A stretch of 64,000 nucleotides of DNA from contig MNCI01013583.1 in the NCBI GenBank assembly GCA_015680685.1, positions 236,063 through 300,062 on the forward strand. Direction: 5' to 3'. Origin of the DNA: Gnetum montanum (taxonomy: Eukaryota; Streptophyta; Gnetopsida; Gnetales; Gnetaceae). A model generated the notes under the pieces. The model was given only the letters and a program-made list of their open reading frames with translations, did not search any database and was not told the DNA's origin. Shown piece by piece: positions 1 to 12,178 of this stretch (position 1 is the first letter of the stretch; each line of letters begins with the position of its first letter). A program made the position numbers and the translations under genes.

Positions 1-960
1 GCCAATCACCTCTGATGTTTTGGCGATCGCTGATCTTCTTTTGCTCTCTTGCCAATCTTGAAAGAAGATTTTTGCCCACCCTTTGATCTTTGTCAACTGG
101 AGTATTTATAAGGTTAGGATCAAGAGAAAAACGCGGTTTAGATGACACATGTCCTGAACTTATAAGATGCCGTTGACTTGATGTGTTTGCGTTTGAAGCT
201 TGTGGTGCCACGCTGCATTACGCTCTGAAGCGTAACACGTCATAAACCACTCTTGTTGGAGCTTTGGCGACCGACTGTTCTTTGATTATGCTGCAATACG
301 CTTAGAGAGCACACCGTGATGTATGAACTACTGATACTTGTATTGTGCTATCTTTGTCACTGCTTGCATTACGCTGTGTCATGTTAGTTCACACTACATA
401 GCGTAATTCAGCGTAAAATAGCGAACTTGCAAAAAATTGAAGTATTGTCGCCATGCTTCCTTTGGTTCTGATCAATCTTTTCGGGGTTTATTATGCTACA
501 TTGCGTAATGTAGCGTAATAGGCCCCGGAACCGAAAAGTTTACTGGGTTGTGCTGCAGATTGTTGCTTAAGCCTTGAGATTTTACTGGGTCGTCGAAGTC
601 TCGAATTTTTGCCACCTCTATTGTTGCGATGGATTGCATTCTAGGATTACGCTGCGTTATCCAACATTACGCTATGTTGCGTAATGCAGTGTAATATGCC
701 GAAAGCTAAGATTCTCGAAACATAGAAAACTTGCAAAGTTTGGAGGCTTGTCGTCGTGCACACCTTGTCTTTTTCTATCTTCTGAAGTTTATTTGCGCTG
801 TGCTGCACAGCATGGCGGAATAGACCCTTTAGCCGAAAAAGGAAACTTGTTGAGCTGCGCCTTGTCGCAAATTCTTGCCTGAGTCGCAAGATTTTGCTGA
901 ACCGTTGAAGCCTCGAAATTTTCACGATGTTTCAGGATCTTCCTCACCTTGAAAGATAGT
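1..960. repeat. CpG-containing diverged tandem repeat with attacgc/gcgtaat motifs
   Basis: The short motif gcgtaat and its complement attacgc recur throughout, often as inverted pairs (around 495-520 and 650-695). Two larger units match each other at low identity, about 424-615 and about 728-925. Both run from an aacttgcaaa... start, through a TGC-rich inverted repeat and a ccgaaaa block, to an end of the type ttttgctgaaccgttgaagcctcg. The spacing is about 300 bp. CpG is frequent here and nearly absent in the rest of the window. A minus-strand open frame at 647-925 lies inside the repeat and shows no recognisable protein. This is probably a satellite or a tandem segment of a transposon. Confidence 0.6.
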
Positions 961-1010
961 CATTCCTAGATTATGGAATTATTCAATAAGCTCAAGTTTC
1001 TCAATCATCT

Positions 1011-1027
1011 ACCACCACCACCACCAC
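1011..1027. repeat. (ACC)n microsatellite
   Basis: A short uninterrupted trinucleotide run. No gene context is visible. Confidence 0.8.
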
Positions 1028-2649
1028 TTCCTAAAGCAATGTGCATCAATGGTGAACATGAATTCTTCTTCATGTGTTGATGAAGGAATTGGAACTAATA
1101 GTAGTTGATATCTTTTTAAATGATCTTTCCATTTAGTGTAGGAGTAGGAATAGGATTAATGGGATTCATTTATATATCTATCATAGTCTCCTTAGTTTGA
1201 TTAACAATGGGATCCCAACGTTCATCCACCTATAATGGCTATATCCACCTCTAGCATCTATCATCATTGCACACAATACCACAAAATTAGGAAATAGGTA
1301 AACCTACTTTCTAATACAAGCTTGGAACATCCTCCTTCATAACCTTTGTTGAAGAGCATTACATGGTTATAGAACTTGTAACGAACAATTAGTCATGATA
1401 CTGAATACATAAATAAAATAAAATTAATGTAGTGAAAGAAAAGAAAAAGAAAAAATTATAGTAAAACCATGATCAAAAGAAAAGAAGAAACTGGAACATT
1501 GGAAGAAAAGAAATATAACTAATTAATCCACATATAATAAGTTGAAACTAAAAATTAACTGAAAGAGATAAACCATCATAAACTAAAAATATTAAACTAT
1601 TGTAAATATCTAGCATATCCATAAAGATCCAACCATACAAAATTAATCAATCAAAAGATGAAATATAGAAGAAGAAAATCTGAACATGTTTGATAAATAG
1701 TCTCATACATAAATATCAAATGGTATCTAAAGTTGAAAAATCATGACAAAAAATCTCTATATTAGCAAAGCCATCAAATATCCTCATACTCCATCTAGTT
1801 CTAGTGACTTGTAAATAAAACAAGAAGATCATTATATACTTGAGTAAAGATCCTTATAATTTGTTCTAACTAAATGGTGGAAAAATCTCATGGTGGGTAG
1901 ATAAGGCATGGTTTATCTAGAAAATAAGTTAGAATTCATACAAACTAGGCATCAAAGAGCACATAGTGAAAGAAAAAATAAACCAAAACCAAATAATATT
2001 AACCTAAACAAATTACCACTCCAGACATTGACCTACAAATATGAAGGCTAGCATGTAAAGCATTTGATTTTAAATATGTAATGATGTTTTCATGTGTACT
2101 TACTTAAATTTCAAAATTCCAAGATAAAAAGGTAACCTATCATGCACATGGATTTATTATTAGTCTCAATAAGTAAGAGCTACCACCGAGCACTTTTCCT
2201 AATCATTCCAAACTATTGGTGCGAGAAGCATCACCTAGGACTAACCTCTAATGTGTGGGAGGCATCAAATAAGAAGATCAATGAGCAATGTATTAATCTA
2301 TCATGTAGGATGGGGCCTATAATGAATGCCACACTAATTCATAATAGGAAGGATCAATCATAAAGCTTATCTCCAATCATCCATACAATTTGATGCTATT
2401 TCTATAGAACCAAACATCTTATAAACATTAAAAACAAGGAAAACCAAACATTGATGGTGGAGGATACAAACAATAATATCAAATAGGTCCAAAATATGAC
2501 TCAAGTCAAGATTAGCCAACTAATAGAGTTCAAATTTTCTAACAAATTTAAATGCGAGTAATAAGTGTCAAACCAAATCAAACTAGGCATTAATGGCATC
2601 AAGGAAAAAGAAATAGTATAGAATAAATGTCATGAGTTAACAATGACCT

Positions 2650-2960
2650 CTGCAGGACTTGACCATAACTCAATCATCACTCATGGTATCCTTTAAGTAC
2701 TAAAAAATAGAAATTGAAAATAAAAACACTCAATCATGACCTGACCACAACTCATTGTGGTTAACCATGACTTGATCTTAGCTCATAGTGTATCCATGGT
2801 ATTACAAGCTAAACAATAGAGATTGAAAATGACATAAGAAATACTAAGGATGAAGCATGACTCTCTCACAACCCCCCACAACTCATGGTTTATGATCATA
2901 ACCTAACCATGTCTTGTGGTTATAGGCATTAGTCATACCACAATTCATGGTTAACTCATG
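2650..2960. repeat. Local degenerate tandem repeat, about 110-bp spacing
   Basis: A block of the form gacttgaccataactca...catggta...aatagaaattgaaaat appears at about 2656-2722. It returns at about 2770-2832 with moderate identity, and a partial third copy of the tcatggtt/aaccatga core follows to about 2960. The core is itself close to palindromic. Confidence 0.45.
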
Positions 2961-4769
2961 GTTTCATATGGAAACTACAACATTAATAGAAGTGCATGAA
3001 ATGAACATCAAACAATTTTTGATAGATAGATAGCACTGAAGGCAAGGAGAATAAGACTCAATAAGGCCAAAAGACTATTCATCATAACAAAGGAAAAAGA
3101 CAAGGGATGTATGACCCACATGGAGATACAACCTTCAAAAGAACTTCATAAAAAATTGAATTCTTATATGAAAAAAGTCCTAAATCTCTCCAATTGCCAA
3201 GATAACCAAGACTAAGGTAAAATAACTTTATAAATGTTGAAAGTAAAGACAATCAAGCAAAATTCATAACCCAAAATTTGTTAATGAGTATTCTCACAAA
3301 AGCCTTGATTGAAATTGGTAAATAATATGGATAATTACAACAACTAAATTAGCATATTAAATTTAAAAAATGCTCAAATATAAATGGATTGAATTAGGGC
3401 AATAACTTGTAAAAAATAATATAAAAATAAACTTGTCAAACTAGCATAGTAGAGTAGTTTTTATTGTCTAACTCAACCTTGACATTAGTTAAATATAAAA
3501 TTAAGTTTAAAGATATATGAAATAACTATTTTTATTAACTCACATAATGAATAAATATTTTAAGATAATTCTTAGTTAATAGTCCTAATTCTAGAATCTT
3601 AATCCTTATTACTAACCAGAAAATGTAATAAGGAAAACTTATTAAAAGTACTGTCTATTAGAATAATAATAAGCATAAACATTACCTATTTCTAGGATAA
3701 TGCAAATAATACTTTCTATTTTTAGAAAATTATAATAAAATTTTAGATAATAAACACTATTTATTTCTAAAATAAGTTTAGCATTAACTGGTGTCCTTAT
3801 CAAGAATACTTCTTAATGTGACATGTGATGAACCAAGCTTGAATGCTAAAAATATGATGTGATGTGGAACATAAAACTTAATCCCTTTTATTATTCATTA
3901 AATTGTGTATATAAGAGCTAGTTTGATGGTTGGATATAACCATCTCTAATCACTTCAAAAGTTATAGCTAATTCAAGAAGTTTCAAAAGTTACAACTAAT
4001 TCAAGTGGTTATGGGAAACTACAAAATCCAGTCAAAAGTCCTTGGTGGTTAAGCCACATAACAATAAACGAATATTAAGTGCTATTAACTAAAGTCTTCA
4101 TAAGGTCCATTGACTTGCTTTGACCAATGTTAACCAACCTATTACATCAATTTAAAGGAAATTATATTAGTAAATTATAAAATAAAATTTAAAAAATTAT
4201 TTACCCAATTTTATTTCTATCATGGCCTCATACTCAAGGTTTTGCTAACCTCAAAAAATATGCAACTCATGAGATACTACCTAAAGATAAACATTTATGC
4301 AACAGGATTTTATAAGACAACAAATACTCGCTCTTTAAGGATTAATATAAATAAATCATCTTCTCAAAGAAACTCTTTTATAGTAGCAATTAAATAAAAC
4401 TCTTTATTATAGCAATATCCCTCTCTTATTATTTCCTTTTTGAATTAAAATACTTATTTATATCCTTATATCCTTTTTTTTCTAGTCCTTACTAAATATT
4501 TAAATAAGTTCAAAAAAAATTTTAACCCTTTCTTTTACCTCCCACTTTAATTTACTTGCTTTGTCAAGTAACTAGAATGTCCTATAATATCTAAGCAATT
4601 ATGCCACTTATGCAAAGTACATATGACATGTCATATCGAGGTCTCTTCAGAGTTTTAGGATCTTCCCTTGTAGTCAAAAACTAGATGAGTAGCCTAAATG
4701 AATTGAGCGCCTTCAATGAGAATCTTTTTCATGGTTCATCCCTATTCATTTCCTAGAACCTTATTTTGT

Positions 4770-4790
4770 AAAAAAAAAAAAAAAAAAAAA
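4770..4790 (+). other. Poly(A) tract at the truncation point of element E1
   Basis: An uninterrupted run of A lies exactly where the FCP1-like pseudogene of E1 (minus strand) loses its match to the EN copy. The EN copy continues in homologous sequence well beyond this point. A poly(A) run at such a break fits the 3' tail of a LINE, SINE or processed transcript inserted in plus orientation from the left. The 5' end of such an insert was not found. Confidence 0.4.
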
Positions 4791-7700
4791 CTTTGAAAAT
4801 GCTTGGGACCAGAATAATGGCTACATCTCCTTAGCCTCTGCAACCTAAAACTAGTCCAGAGAAAATCCAAAGTGGCCATGGTAAGTGTTTAGCCATTCTT
4901 CCACTTCCTCCTAGTGGTCCATATGATTTCCTAATTTAGTGGCAACTAGCATGCCCTAAGGAGGAACATCAAAGTGTTCACTAAAGGTAGACTAATTGAT
5001 GGCCAAGATGACAAGCACATCATGAACTTGAGTGTTGAAATTCTTCACTCCTTTGTTAAAAGTGTTGATGATGTTCACCATCTCAAGGGTATGGATGGTT
5101 GGGCTAGGAGCCATAAAAAAACCAAGAAAATCTATATTAGCAATGTTTTCTTAGATGTCTCTAGGTGCTTAGCTAGCCAACGAATGCTATGTTGAATTCA
5201 CCTCATCAACCTTAATTATAAGTGTCTCTTTAGCACATCCTAAATTGATCAAGGTGATGGTGGAGGAAGAGGTTACCCCTACAACACAACAAAGATAGCC
5301 AATTAGCTTAGGCATAGGCACATCATGTAAAAACAAAAATATAACCAATATAATCAATTAAAATAAAACTTATAGCCACAATAATAAAACCATATAAGCA
5401 ATTAGAGTCTAAACAACTCAACAATTGTATGACCAGAAAATGTGAACATAATAATAATAATAATAATAACAACAAAAAATTCTTATTTGGCTTGCTAGGT
5501 GAAGGAAACATGGAGATATTAAGGGATATGCATGTATGTGCACCCAAATTAGGGATCCCCATCAACTATGGATTGTCCTATTTGCTAAACACCTACAATA
5601 GGATTGGAAATAGCATGAGGTATACTTGTCGAAATCATCCTTAAGTTACTCCATCACTACAAGCCTCACAACTTGGCTTTTGGTAAAGATCTTCACTGAT
5701 ATTTGGGCTAAGGACAAGAGTTGATCACTCTTGATCAAACCTGATCAGATACCCTATACCTACAAGCATATCAACCAAAACAAAAATCATTAAACCCAAG
5801 TAGCCTTGAGAAACCAAAAGCAAACCTAAAACATAAAATTACACTTACCCCTCTAAATGATAAATGGTACTAGGAGGATTCTGAAATAATTTGTGGATGT
5901 GATGACCAACCACTAACATGTTGTTGGCATTGTACTGGATGAATTCAAGCATGACCCAAATTTTGGACAACTGTTCTGTGCCTCTAGTGTGCATGCCATC
6001 ATGTTGGTCATCCTTCACATGGGTGCCAGGATTATCAGTTATGAACTTGATGATCAAACTAGTAGAACAGGGCAACAAGGTTTTAACAATCACAAATGCT
6101 GTCTCAAATGCTAAGTGTGACCACATTATCACACTAAAATTCTATAAGTAGCCTAGAAATTCCTTCATCTCTAGCCTAAACCAAAGGAAGCCACATTCCA
6201 ACATCATGTCATTAGGCATAGTGCTGGGCCTTGGTGTGTGGATGCAACAGAAAAGCCCAATAAGCTCGATCACCAACAGGATTGGCTTCAAGAAGACCCT
6301 GCATAACCCAACCATAACTATTAAAAACCATATATGATCATAATGAAAATTTTAACAATTATTAAGCAAATAACCATAAGCATAATGTCAACATTTCCAC
6401 ATCAAACTAAATAATAAAAGACACAACTCACAACCAATAGGACCCAAAGCAAAACTAAGCAAAAATTAGACAAAAAGACAAAGTGGCCCATTAACATTGA
6501 TGGTAATCTTATGGTAAAAATATACATAAAAATTGCAAAAATATTTTGTAAACAATTGAAACCATGAAAATTATCTTGAACCCAAACACAACCCATAATA
6601 ATAGCCACAAAATTCCAACTCAAATTTGACAAAATTTCAACTAAAAATCCTAGTTTATAGTGGAATTAGTTGTAGTAAAACCTCTAAGGGGGCCAGTTAA
6701 AATTTTTGAAAAAATTCAAGTGACTTTTGGAACCAAAATACGACACATAAATGACCATAGGAATTATTAGCATTGCTAACAAAAATGCTAGAAATAGACC
6801 AACGCTACTCATACAACCTAGGAAATTTGCAGTTACAATAGTTAAGATTATAATTGTGTAGGGCAGTTAACATCAACAAAAAATTATAATTTTGCACTAA
6901 ATTTTTTTTCCTAGAGTCTAAGTACTTGGCATACACAAAATTCAATAAAATTGTACATCAATGCTACAATTTTAGGCCTAGGAGAAATTTACACAATAGG
7001 CTAGAACCATAACAAAATTTTAGAAAAAACCTAAATTGTAGAAAAATGGCTACAGAAAATCACTGGAGAAAAATATGATTTAAAAAAAAAAAAATTTCTA
7101 AAACTAATGCCAAACCATCCTTGATATCCTTGGGCATCCCCAAGAAGCTAGAACATTGGTTGAAAAAAGTTTTCCAAGTGTCAACATGGCCTAGTTGTAG
7201 AGGGGTAAAATAGTGAAAAACCAAAAGTCCACTATGCACAAACTTAAAAAAAATTCATAAAAAATTAACCATAAATTAGAAAATAGGGGTTCAACCATTG
7301 TTTTGATATTAAACAACACACAATAACCATATGGCCTCAAAAAAGAAAAACATTTGAGACTTTTTAATAAAAAATTAGAAATTGGTAGTTCTTTTTTGGC
7401 TAGGAGGCAATAAAAATGCATAGAATGAGGCAAAATCAAATTTAAAACTTGGCATAAACTAAATCCCAAAACCAAAAAAACTTTACAAACCCATAACCAT
7501 GCCTTAAATCTAGTGTAGGAATTTTACAAAAACAAATTCTATTTAAGCAATAAACCTATATAACATAAAACGCCTAAGTTAAGAGCCAAAAACTTTTAAA
7601 AATGACTAGGAGTGGTGTACCTGGTGGTCATTATGAAGGATCCTTCTCCTAGTAGAGGCCATTGTACATGGGAAAGCCCATTTACAATAGCGTTTGCAGC

Positions 7701-7800
7701 CTCCAAAGCTGGAATTTTTTCTTGAAGCTACCCTTCTTTGCAACATCTTAGTTCAATAGTGTAAGGAATCCTTAAAATCCTTCAACCTCCTCACAACTGC
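4791..7800 (-). pseudogene. FCP1/SCP-like phosphatase-domain gene, antisense passenger of E1 (truncated)
   Basis: This minus-strand pseudogene is homologous, exon by exon and intron by intron, to the one at 20.4-25.9 kb. Exon A is near 7.75-7.6 kb and has the ALE..NAI..GLS pattern. After a long intron, an acceptor ttatgcag|gg opens exon B (about 6,303-5,857), which encodes the FCP1-like core. Recognisable segments are KPILLVIELIGLFC (in place of the catalytic DxDx(T/V) strand), EFLGYL.NFSVIMWSH (FCP1 pattern EFL..L...FEVVVWTS), and QLSKIW..LEFIQYNANNMLVVGHHIHKLFQNPP (FCP1 pattern KDLSKIW followed by NASNTLLVDDSPYK.LLNPP). A GTAAGT donor follows. Later exons are decayed, and the match to EN stops at about 4,795. 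It is antisense to the retrotransposon E1. Catalytic aspartates are absent (E in IEL at 6,265-6,267; GH for the DD pair). The FCP1 assignment rests on pattern recognition only. Confidence 0.6.
5448..5469. repeat. (ATA)n microsatellite
   Basis: A trinucleotide run in an intron-like part of the E1 passenger pseudogene. The EN copy has no corresponding run, so it arose after the copies separated. Confidence 0.75.
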
Positions 7801-8488
7801 ACTGCTATCTGATGGATTCTAGTCAAATAATGTTAGGGACATTAATACAAAAGCTCTAGTGCTATGCACTAGCTATTGGGAATAGGCTAATAAAATTGGT
7901 TTTGGTGAAATTGATAGCTATGAATTATGCCCAATCTTATGCACTAATTGTTAAAAACCTCCATTCCCAAAACACCAACACAACTTGCACACAACTTCAT
8001 GTTTATAGTTAGAAGGTGGAAGCTATGTGCGGATAGTGGAAATATTAATTTTTAATAATAATTTAAGCTTGGGTGGGCTCCACCAAACCCCTCCCAAATA
8101 AATCACTAAAAATTCTAATATACTAGGATTTGGGCATTTTAACCACATCTATGTTGGGATTAAGTTCTTAAAAAGCCTTTGGATGCATTCCTAACCTCTA
8201 TTAATACCAAAACCTATTCCCTATACATCCATTCATAACACATTAAAGCCAAAAACTAGATGTCAACATTGAAAACTACCAAGTCCTGAAAGAAGCAGAA
8301 ACTCACAATGGAACATGCTATTTTTATTAACCAAACTAGCTAGCATTACTTTAGGAGATATGGATGTCTAATCAATGTTAGAATCACTATACAAAGCTTG
8401 AAACCCCAACTAGAACCTTTGACAACTCGAAAACTTGGTAAAAGCACCCAAAAATGCCAAAAATCATGAAGTTTGAATGAACTATGTT

Positions 8489-8521
8489 GGGGAGGGAGGG
8501 GGGGGGGGGGGGGGGTAGGGG
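8489..8521. repeat. G-rich tract with an 18-G run
   Basis: The run at 8,498-8,515 is flanked by further GGG groups, so a G-quadruplex could form on the plus strand. It lies at the start of the E1 tandem array. The exact length may be an assembly or sequencing artefact. Confidence 0.7.
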
Positions 8522-8529
8522 GAGTGTGT

Positions 8530-10210
8530 GCACTAAAGCTACACTTGCCAGCATAGTACCAGTGTAGCTTGCTCAAGTTTTACCATTGAATGCCAAAAAT
8601 GTCCTTTAAAGTGACACATCCTAGCCTTCAAATCTTCTCAAACCCTTCGATAACCTTGGGATACTAAATGACAAGACAAAATAAGGTGAATCTCTTCCTA
8701 ACCCCACTAACCATACTAGGAAAGCCTTCATCCACGTTGGCTAGCATGGGCCTAGCATGGATGCTTTATAAGAAACTAATTATAGGCCATAAATATGACA
8801 AATAAACCTCCAAGCTCACCCTCTAAGCCTTGGATCCTAGATGGAACCTCTGGTAGCTTTGGAACTATCCAAAACCCAAAAAAGAGTGCCAAAACCACAA
8901 AGTTTAGTTGAACCATGTTAAGGGGCATCCCAACCATGCTAACTAATGTAGTCTTATGATTGGTAAGGGTATGACCATGAAATATCTTGAACTAGCATTT
9001 CTTGACCTTTACATTCTCTTAGAGCCTTTGGTAACACTAGAATGTCAAATAACTAGGCAAAATTAAATAAAACCCCAACCTAAACTTGGAACCATGCTAG
9101 GAGACATCCCAACCACACTCACCAATGTGTTCCTAGTGTGCTTAGTTGAAGTTTAATTATCAAATGCCAAAAATAACCTTTAAGATAACATATTTTAGCC
9201 TTCAAACCTTTCTGGGGTTTTTGGTAACACTAGAAAGCCATAAAAATGAGGAAAAATGATTTAAAACCTTGTTCAACCCTAGAGCCATGCTGAGGAGACA
9301 TGGAACCATGCTAGAAAACATGGTCCTAGAGTGGCTTCCTCACGAAAATTCAAAAATAGGAAAAATTGACACCCCAAGGTATCATTCTAATCTCAGAACC
9401 TTGTTAGAGCCATCAAAGATGATTGAATCCCAAGAATTGAGTGAAAAATAGTAAAAATTCATCATACTCTCCCCATTCATGTAGGGACTATGCTAGCTAG
9501 TGTAGTCTAGGGGGGATGGCCATGTAAGAACTTAAATAGCCTTCAAAATTAACAATTTTGAGCCAAAACCCCAACCATGATCACCAAGAACCCTAAGAAC
9601 TTAGAAATTTGGTTAATTTAACACTAGAACTCACAAGAAATAAAGATTAAAGAGCAACTTTGGTGAGGAATGATAGAGCCATGCTAACCAAAAGTGGCTC
9701 TAACATGGTTGAGGTTTTAGCCAATGTAGCTCTTAGGGGTAAGATTCCAAAACCCACTTCTGATGCCATCCTTTGGCCTTTAGACAACTAGTTCCTAACT
9801 TTGATGCCCTTACACTCCCTAGGAAGCTAATACAACACAAACTTTAACTTTAGGATGCCATAAAATATACTTTCTCAATGAAACCCACTAGGGCCATGCT
9901 AGCCAGCATAGTCCCACCATGGATGGTAGTTATTGATGGAATTTGTTGCTTCTAGAGCATCAAAACAACATTAGAGTTGGTAAGTTCTCATCATCCATAG
10001 TCTAGTACACTAGTAATATAGGTGATAAGAGCTCTGAAACTAGCCATAATGAACACAAAAACCCACATTTTGATACTATCCATGATGGAGCCTATCCCAT
10101 CCATGTTGTATAGCATGGGTCTAGTGTAGTTGGAAAATGGAGCTTCATTTTTACCTTCAAATAGCCATAAAAAGACATCCCTAGGTTTCCAAATTCCTTC
10201 ATCTACCTTG
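8530..10210. repeat. Tandem array of about 190-200-bp units with palindromic core (E1 copy)
   Basis: About nine diverged units carry a core resembling ccatgctagcc...agcatagtc. Cores lie near 8,535, 8,735, 8,935, 9,110, 9,300, 9,490, 9,680, 9,895 and 10,085. The clearest is at about 9,890-9,920, whose two arms (catgctagc / gcatagtc) are nearly complementary. Between cores are AT-rich stretches with phrases such as aaatgccaaaaatgacctttaa. The array separates the 5' end of the antisense FCP1-like pseudogene from the minisatellite and RT of E1. The same arrangement occurs in EN at 18.05-20.15 kb, so it belongs to this retrotransposon subfamily. Confidence 0.65.
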
Positions 10211-10219
10211 TAGCCTCTC

Positions 10220-11015
10220 ACCATAGCCTGCTAAGCCCTAAAACTAGTAAAATCTAATCCTAATTGACCAATATTAATGATATTTTACCACATATTTTGT
10301 ACTTTGACTAGTTTGGCCTTGATTCAACCTTGTTATATGTCATTGGCAGTTGGTGCCCTATCATTTGATGTCATTTGACTTTATTTTTATCATTTAACAT
10401 TTTTTAACCTTATTTGACTTGGTTTGACATCTATTAACATCATTAGACATTACTATTACCTTGTTCAACCATCTAGAACATCATTTGATGGAGTTTGACC
10501 ATCATTTGATCATTTGATTACTACTTGAACCCATTTAGCCATCATTTGGCCTCTATTTCATGTTTGTTGACCTTTAGCATATCTTATTTAGTTTATTCTC
10601 TCTTTTATGACATTTTTGACCATGTTTTAGCCTTGTTCAACATCATTTGATGGGGATCGATCATCATTTAGTCCTTGTTTGCCCCTATTTCATACTCTTT
10701 CACATTTAATGCATTTTACCTACCTTAGATCTCCTTCAATGACCTCAGTTGATCATGTTTAAGCCTTAAATGACATCATTGAATGGAGTATGATTGTCAT
10801 TTAACCTTCATTTGGCTGCATTCTACCATCATTTAACCTTATTTAGCACTTGTTCCACACTATTTTTTTTAACCTATCTCTCATAACCTTTAGTGACCTT
10901 ATTTGAACTTTGTTTGGCCATTTATGTAACATGTTTTGGCTTATCCTTGCATTATTTCTCAGTATTTCACATTATTTAAACATTTTATACTCAATTTATC
11001 ACATAGGTGTTGCTT
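10220..11015 (+). repeat. E1 minisatellite remnant and tttgacc-rich spacer upstream of RT
   Basis: One unit of the family minisatellite (gccctaaaactagtaaaat) lies at about 10,233-10,252. It is followed by about 700 bp crowded with variants of catttgacctt, tttgacat and gtttgacc. The junction gtaaa.tcta...ttgaccaatatt is shared with E2 (about 39,617-39,650). In both elements the spacer leads to the conserved anchor cttatggttgatatgta just before the RT region. No coding potential is visible. Confidence 0.55.
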
Positions 11016-11017
11016 AA

Positions 11018-12178
11018 TGTGCTTATGGTTGATATGTAGGATTGGAGTATGGACACCTAGAGGTAAATTAGTTTACCTTTAAGCCTAAGAAAACCTCATG
11101 GTGATGTTGAGCAATTTATTGATCTCAATCATTTAGATCTTGAGTCTGAGAGCCCTATTGACCACATAGCCTTGATAAAGAAACCTCTTGAGTGGCTTGA
11201 AAACCTAGTCAAAACCCTTGACCTTGAGGTTGGTGACATTACTAAAGACTCTTTAGTTGAGGTTCCTATCATGACACATAATGGTGATGAGAAAACACTG
11301 AAACTAAGTTCCTTAGTAAAACCGTAATAGGCTCAAGAGATCACCAAGATCCTCTAAGACAACATTAAGGCCTTTGCCTAGTCATATGAAGATATGCAAG
11401 TCTTGATCCTTGCCTAGTGCAACATAACATTATAATTGATCCTAGTATTAAGCTGGTTAAGCAAAATGTTCATAAGATTGGACCATATTTAGCCTTGAAA
11501 GTTCATGATAAAATCATGAAACTATATCAACTTAGTTTCATTAGAGCTATTGATTACGCAGAATGGGTGTCCAACATAGTGGTAGTCCTTAGAAAATGAA
11601 AGTATATGTGTCTATATTAATTTTTGAGACCTAATAAGGTAATAATTAAATATGATTTCCCTTTGCCTAGTATTGACCAACTTATCAATACTATGGTTGT
11701 ACATGCCTTGTTATCCTTCATAGATGGGTCTTGGGGATACAACCAAGTTAGGATTAACCAAGAGCACCAACTATGTACAACCTTTATGACCCCTTAAGGA
11801 ACCTTTTGTTACATCATGATGCCCTTTGATCTAAAGAATGTAGAAGCAACTTACCAAAGAGCAATGACATATATCTTTAGTGATTATATGATAGGGTTGC
11901 TCAATGACTATGTAGATGATATAGCAATTAAGTCAAAAATGGCCAATGACCATGCAAATGACCTTGACCTTATGTTTAAATGATGTCTCAAGTATGAGCT
12001 TAGGATTAATCCCAAGAAGTGTGTCTTTAGTGTGAAAACTGGTAAGATATGGCTTTCTTATATCTAAAACAAAAATACGTGTTGATCCTGATAAGGTTAA
12101 GACCATATCCAACTTGGCAACATCAACTAACCTTAAGAAGCTTCAAGGCTTGCAAGGTAGATTACAATTTATCCATAG
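11018..12178 (+). pseudogene. Ty3/gypsy reverse transcriptase, 5' part, element E1
   Basis: This is the RT domain of a Tat-like Ty3/gypsy polyprotein, broken by stops. Recognisable in order are an SYEDM segment (pre-RT region), KLVKQNV, FIRAIDYAEWVSNIVVV (Tat pattern for the RT entry), FPLPSIDQLI, GYNQVRINQEHQLCTTFMTP, the catalytic box NDYVDD (YVDD codons 11,909-11,920), and LRINPKKCVFSV. The frame ends at ..LQGRLQFIH, where the LTR of EN begins. It resumes without loss at 32,528 as FITRLTDKLQ, so the two pieces were one domain. Stops sit mainly where related copies have Trp or Gln, for example MTP*GTF. RT would have made element cDNA; this copy is dead. Confidence 0.85.
12174..12178. other. 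Left target-site duplication of EN (CATAG)
   Basis: It lies immediately before the TG of the left LTR. The partner is TGTAG at 32,523-32,527, which differs by two transitions. The uninterrupted paralogous RT sequence (minus strand near 16,075) has atccataggtt at this place, which supports a single original CATAG. Confidence 0.6.

Larger units (their letters stand above)
960..4770. other. AT-rich unassigned sequence
   Basis: No protein family, RNA gene or LTR pair could be recognised on either strand. Open frames are under 75 codons and look random. The 3' limit coincides with a 20-A tract. The stretch could therefore be the body of a poly(A)-tailed retroposon, or simply decayed intergenic DNA, but no reverse transcriptase motif was found in it. 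Confidence 0.4.

Noticed and set aside
647-925. 92-codon minus-strand open frame
   Set aside because: It lies in the diverged tandem repeat. The other repeat unit does not preserve the frame, and no family is recognised.
4974-5195. Similar small open frames at 4,974-5,195 (plus) and 23,352-23,582 (minus) that resemble each other
   Set aside because: Both are antisense to the passenger-gene exon D. The similarity reflects homology of the exon, whose sense strand gives the better conserved pattern.
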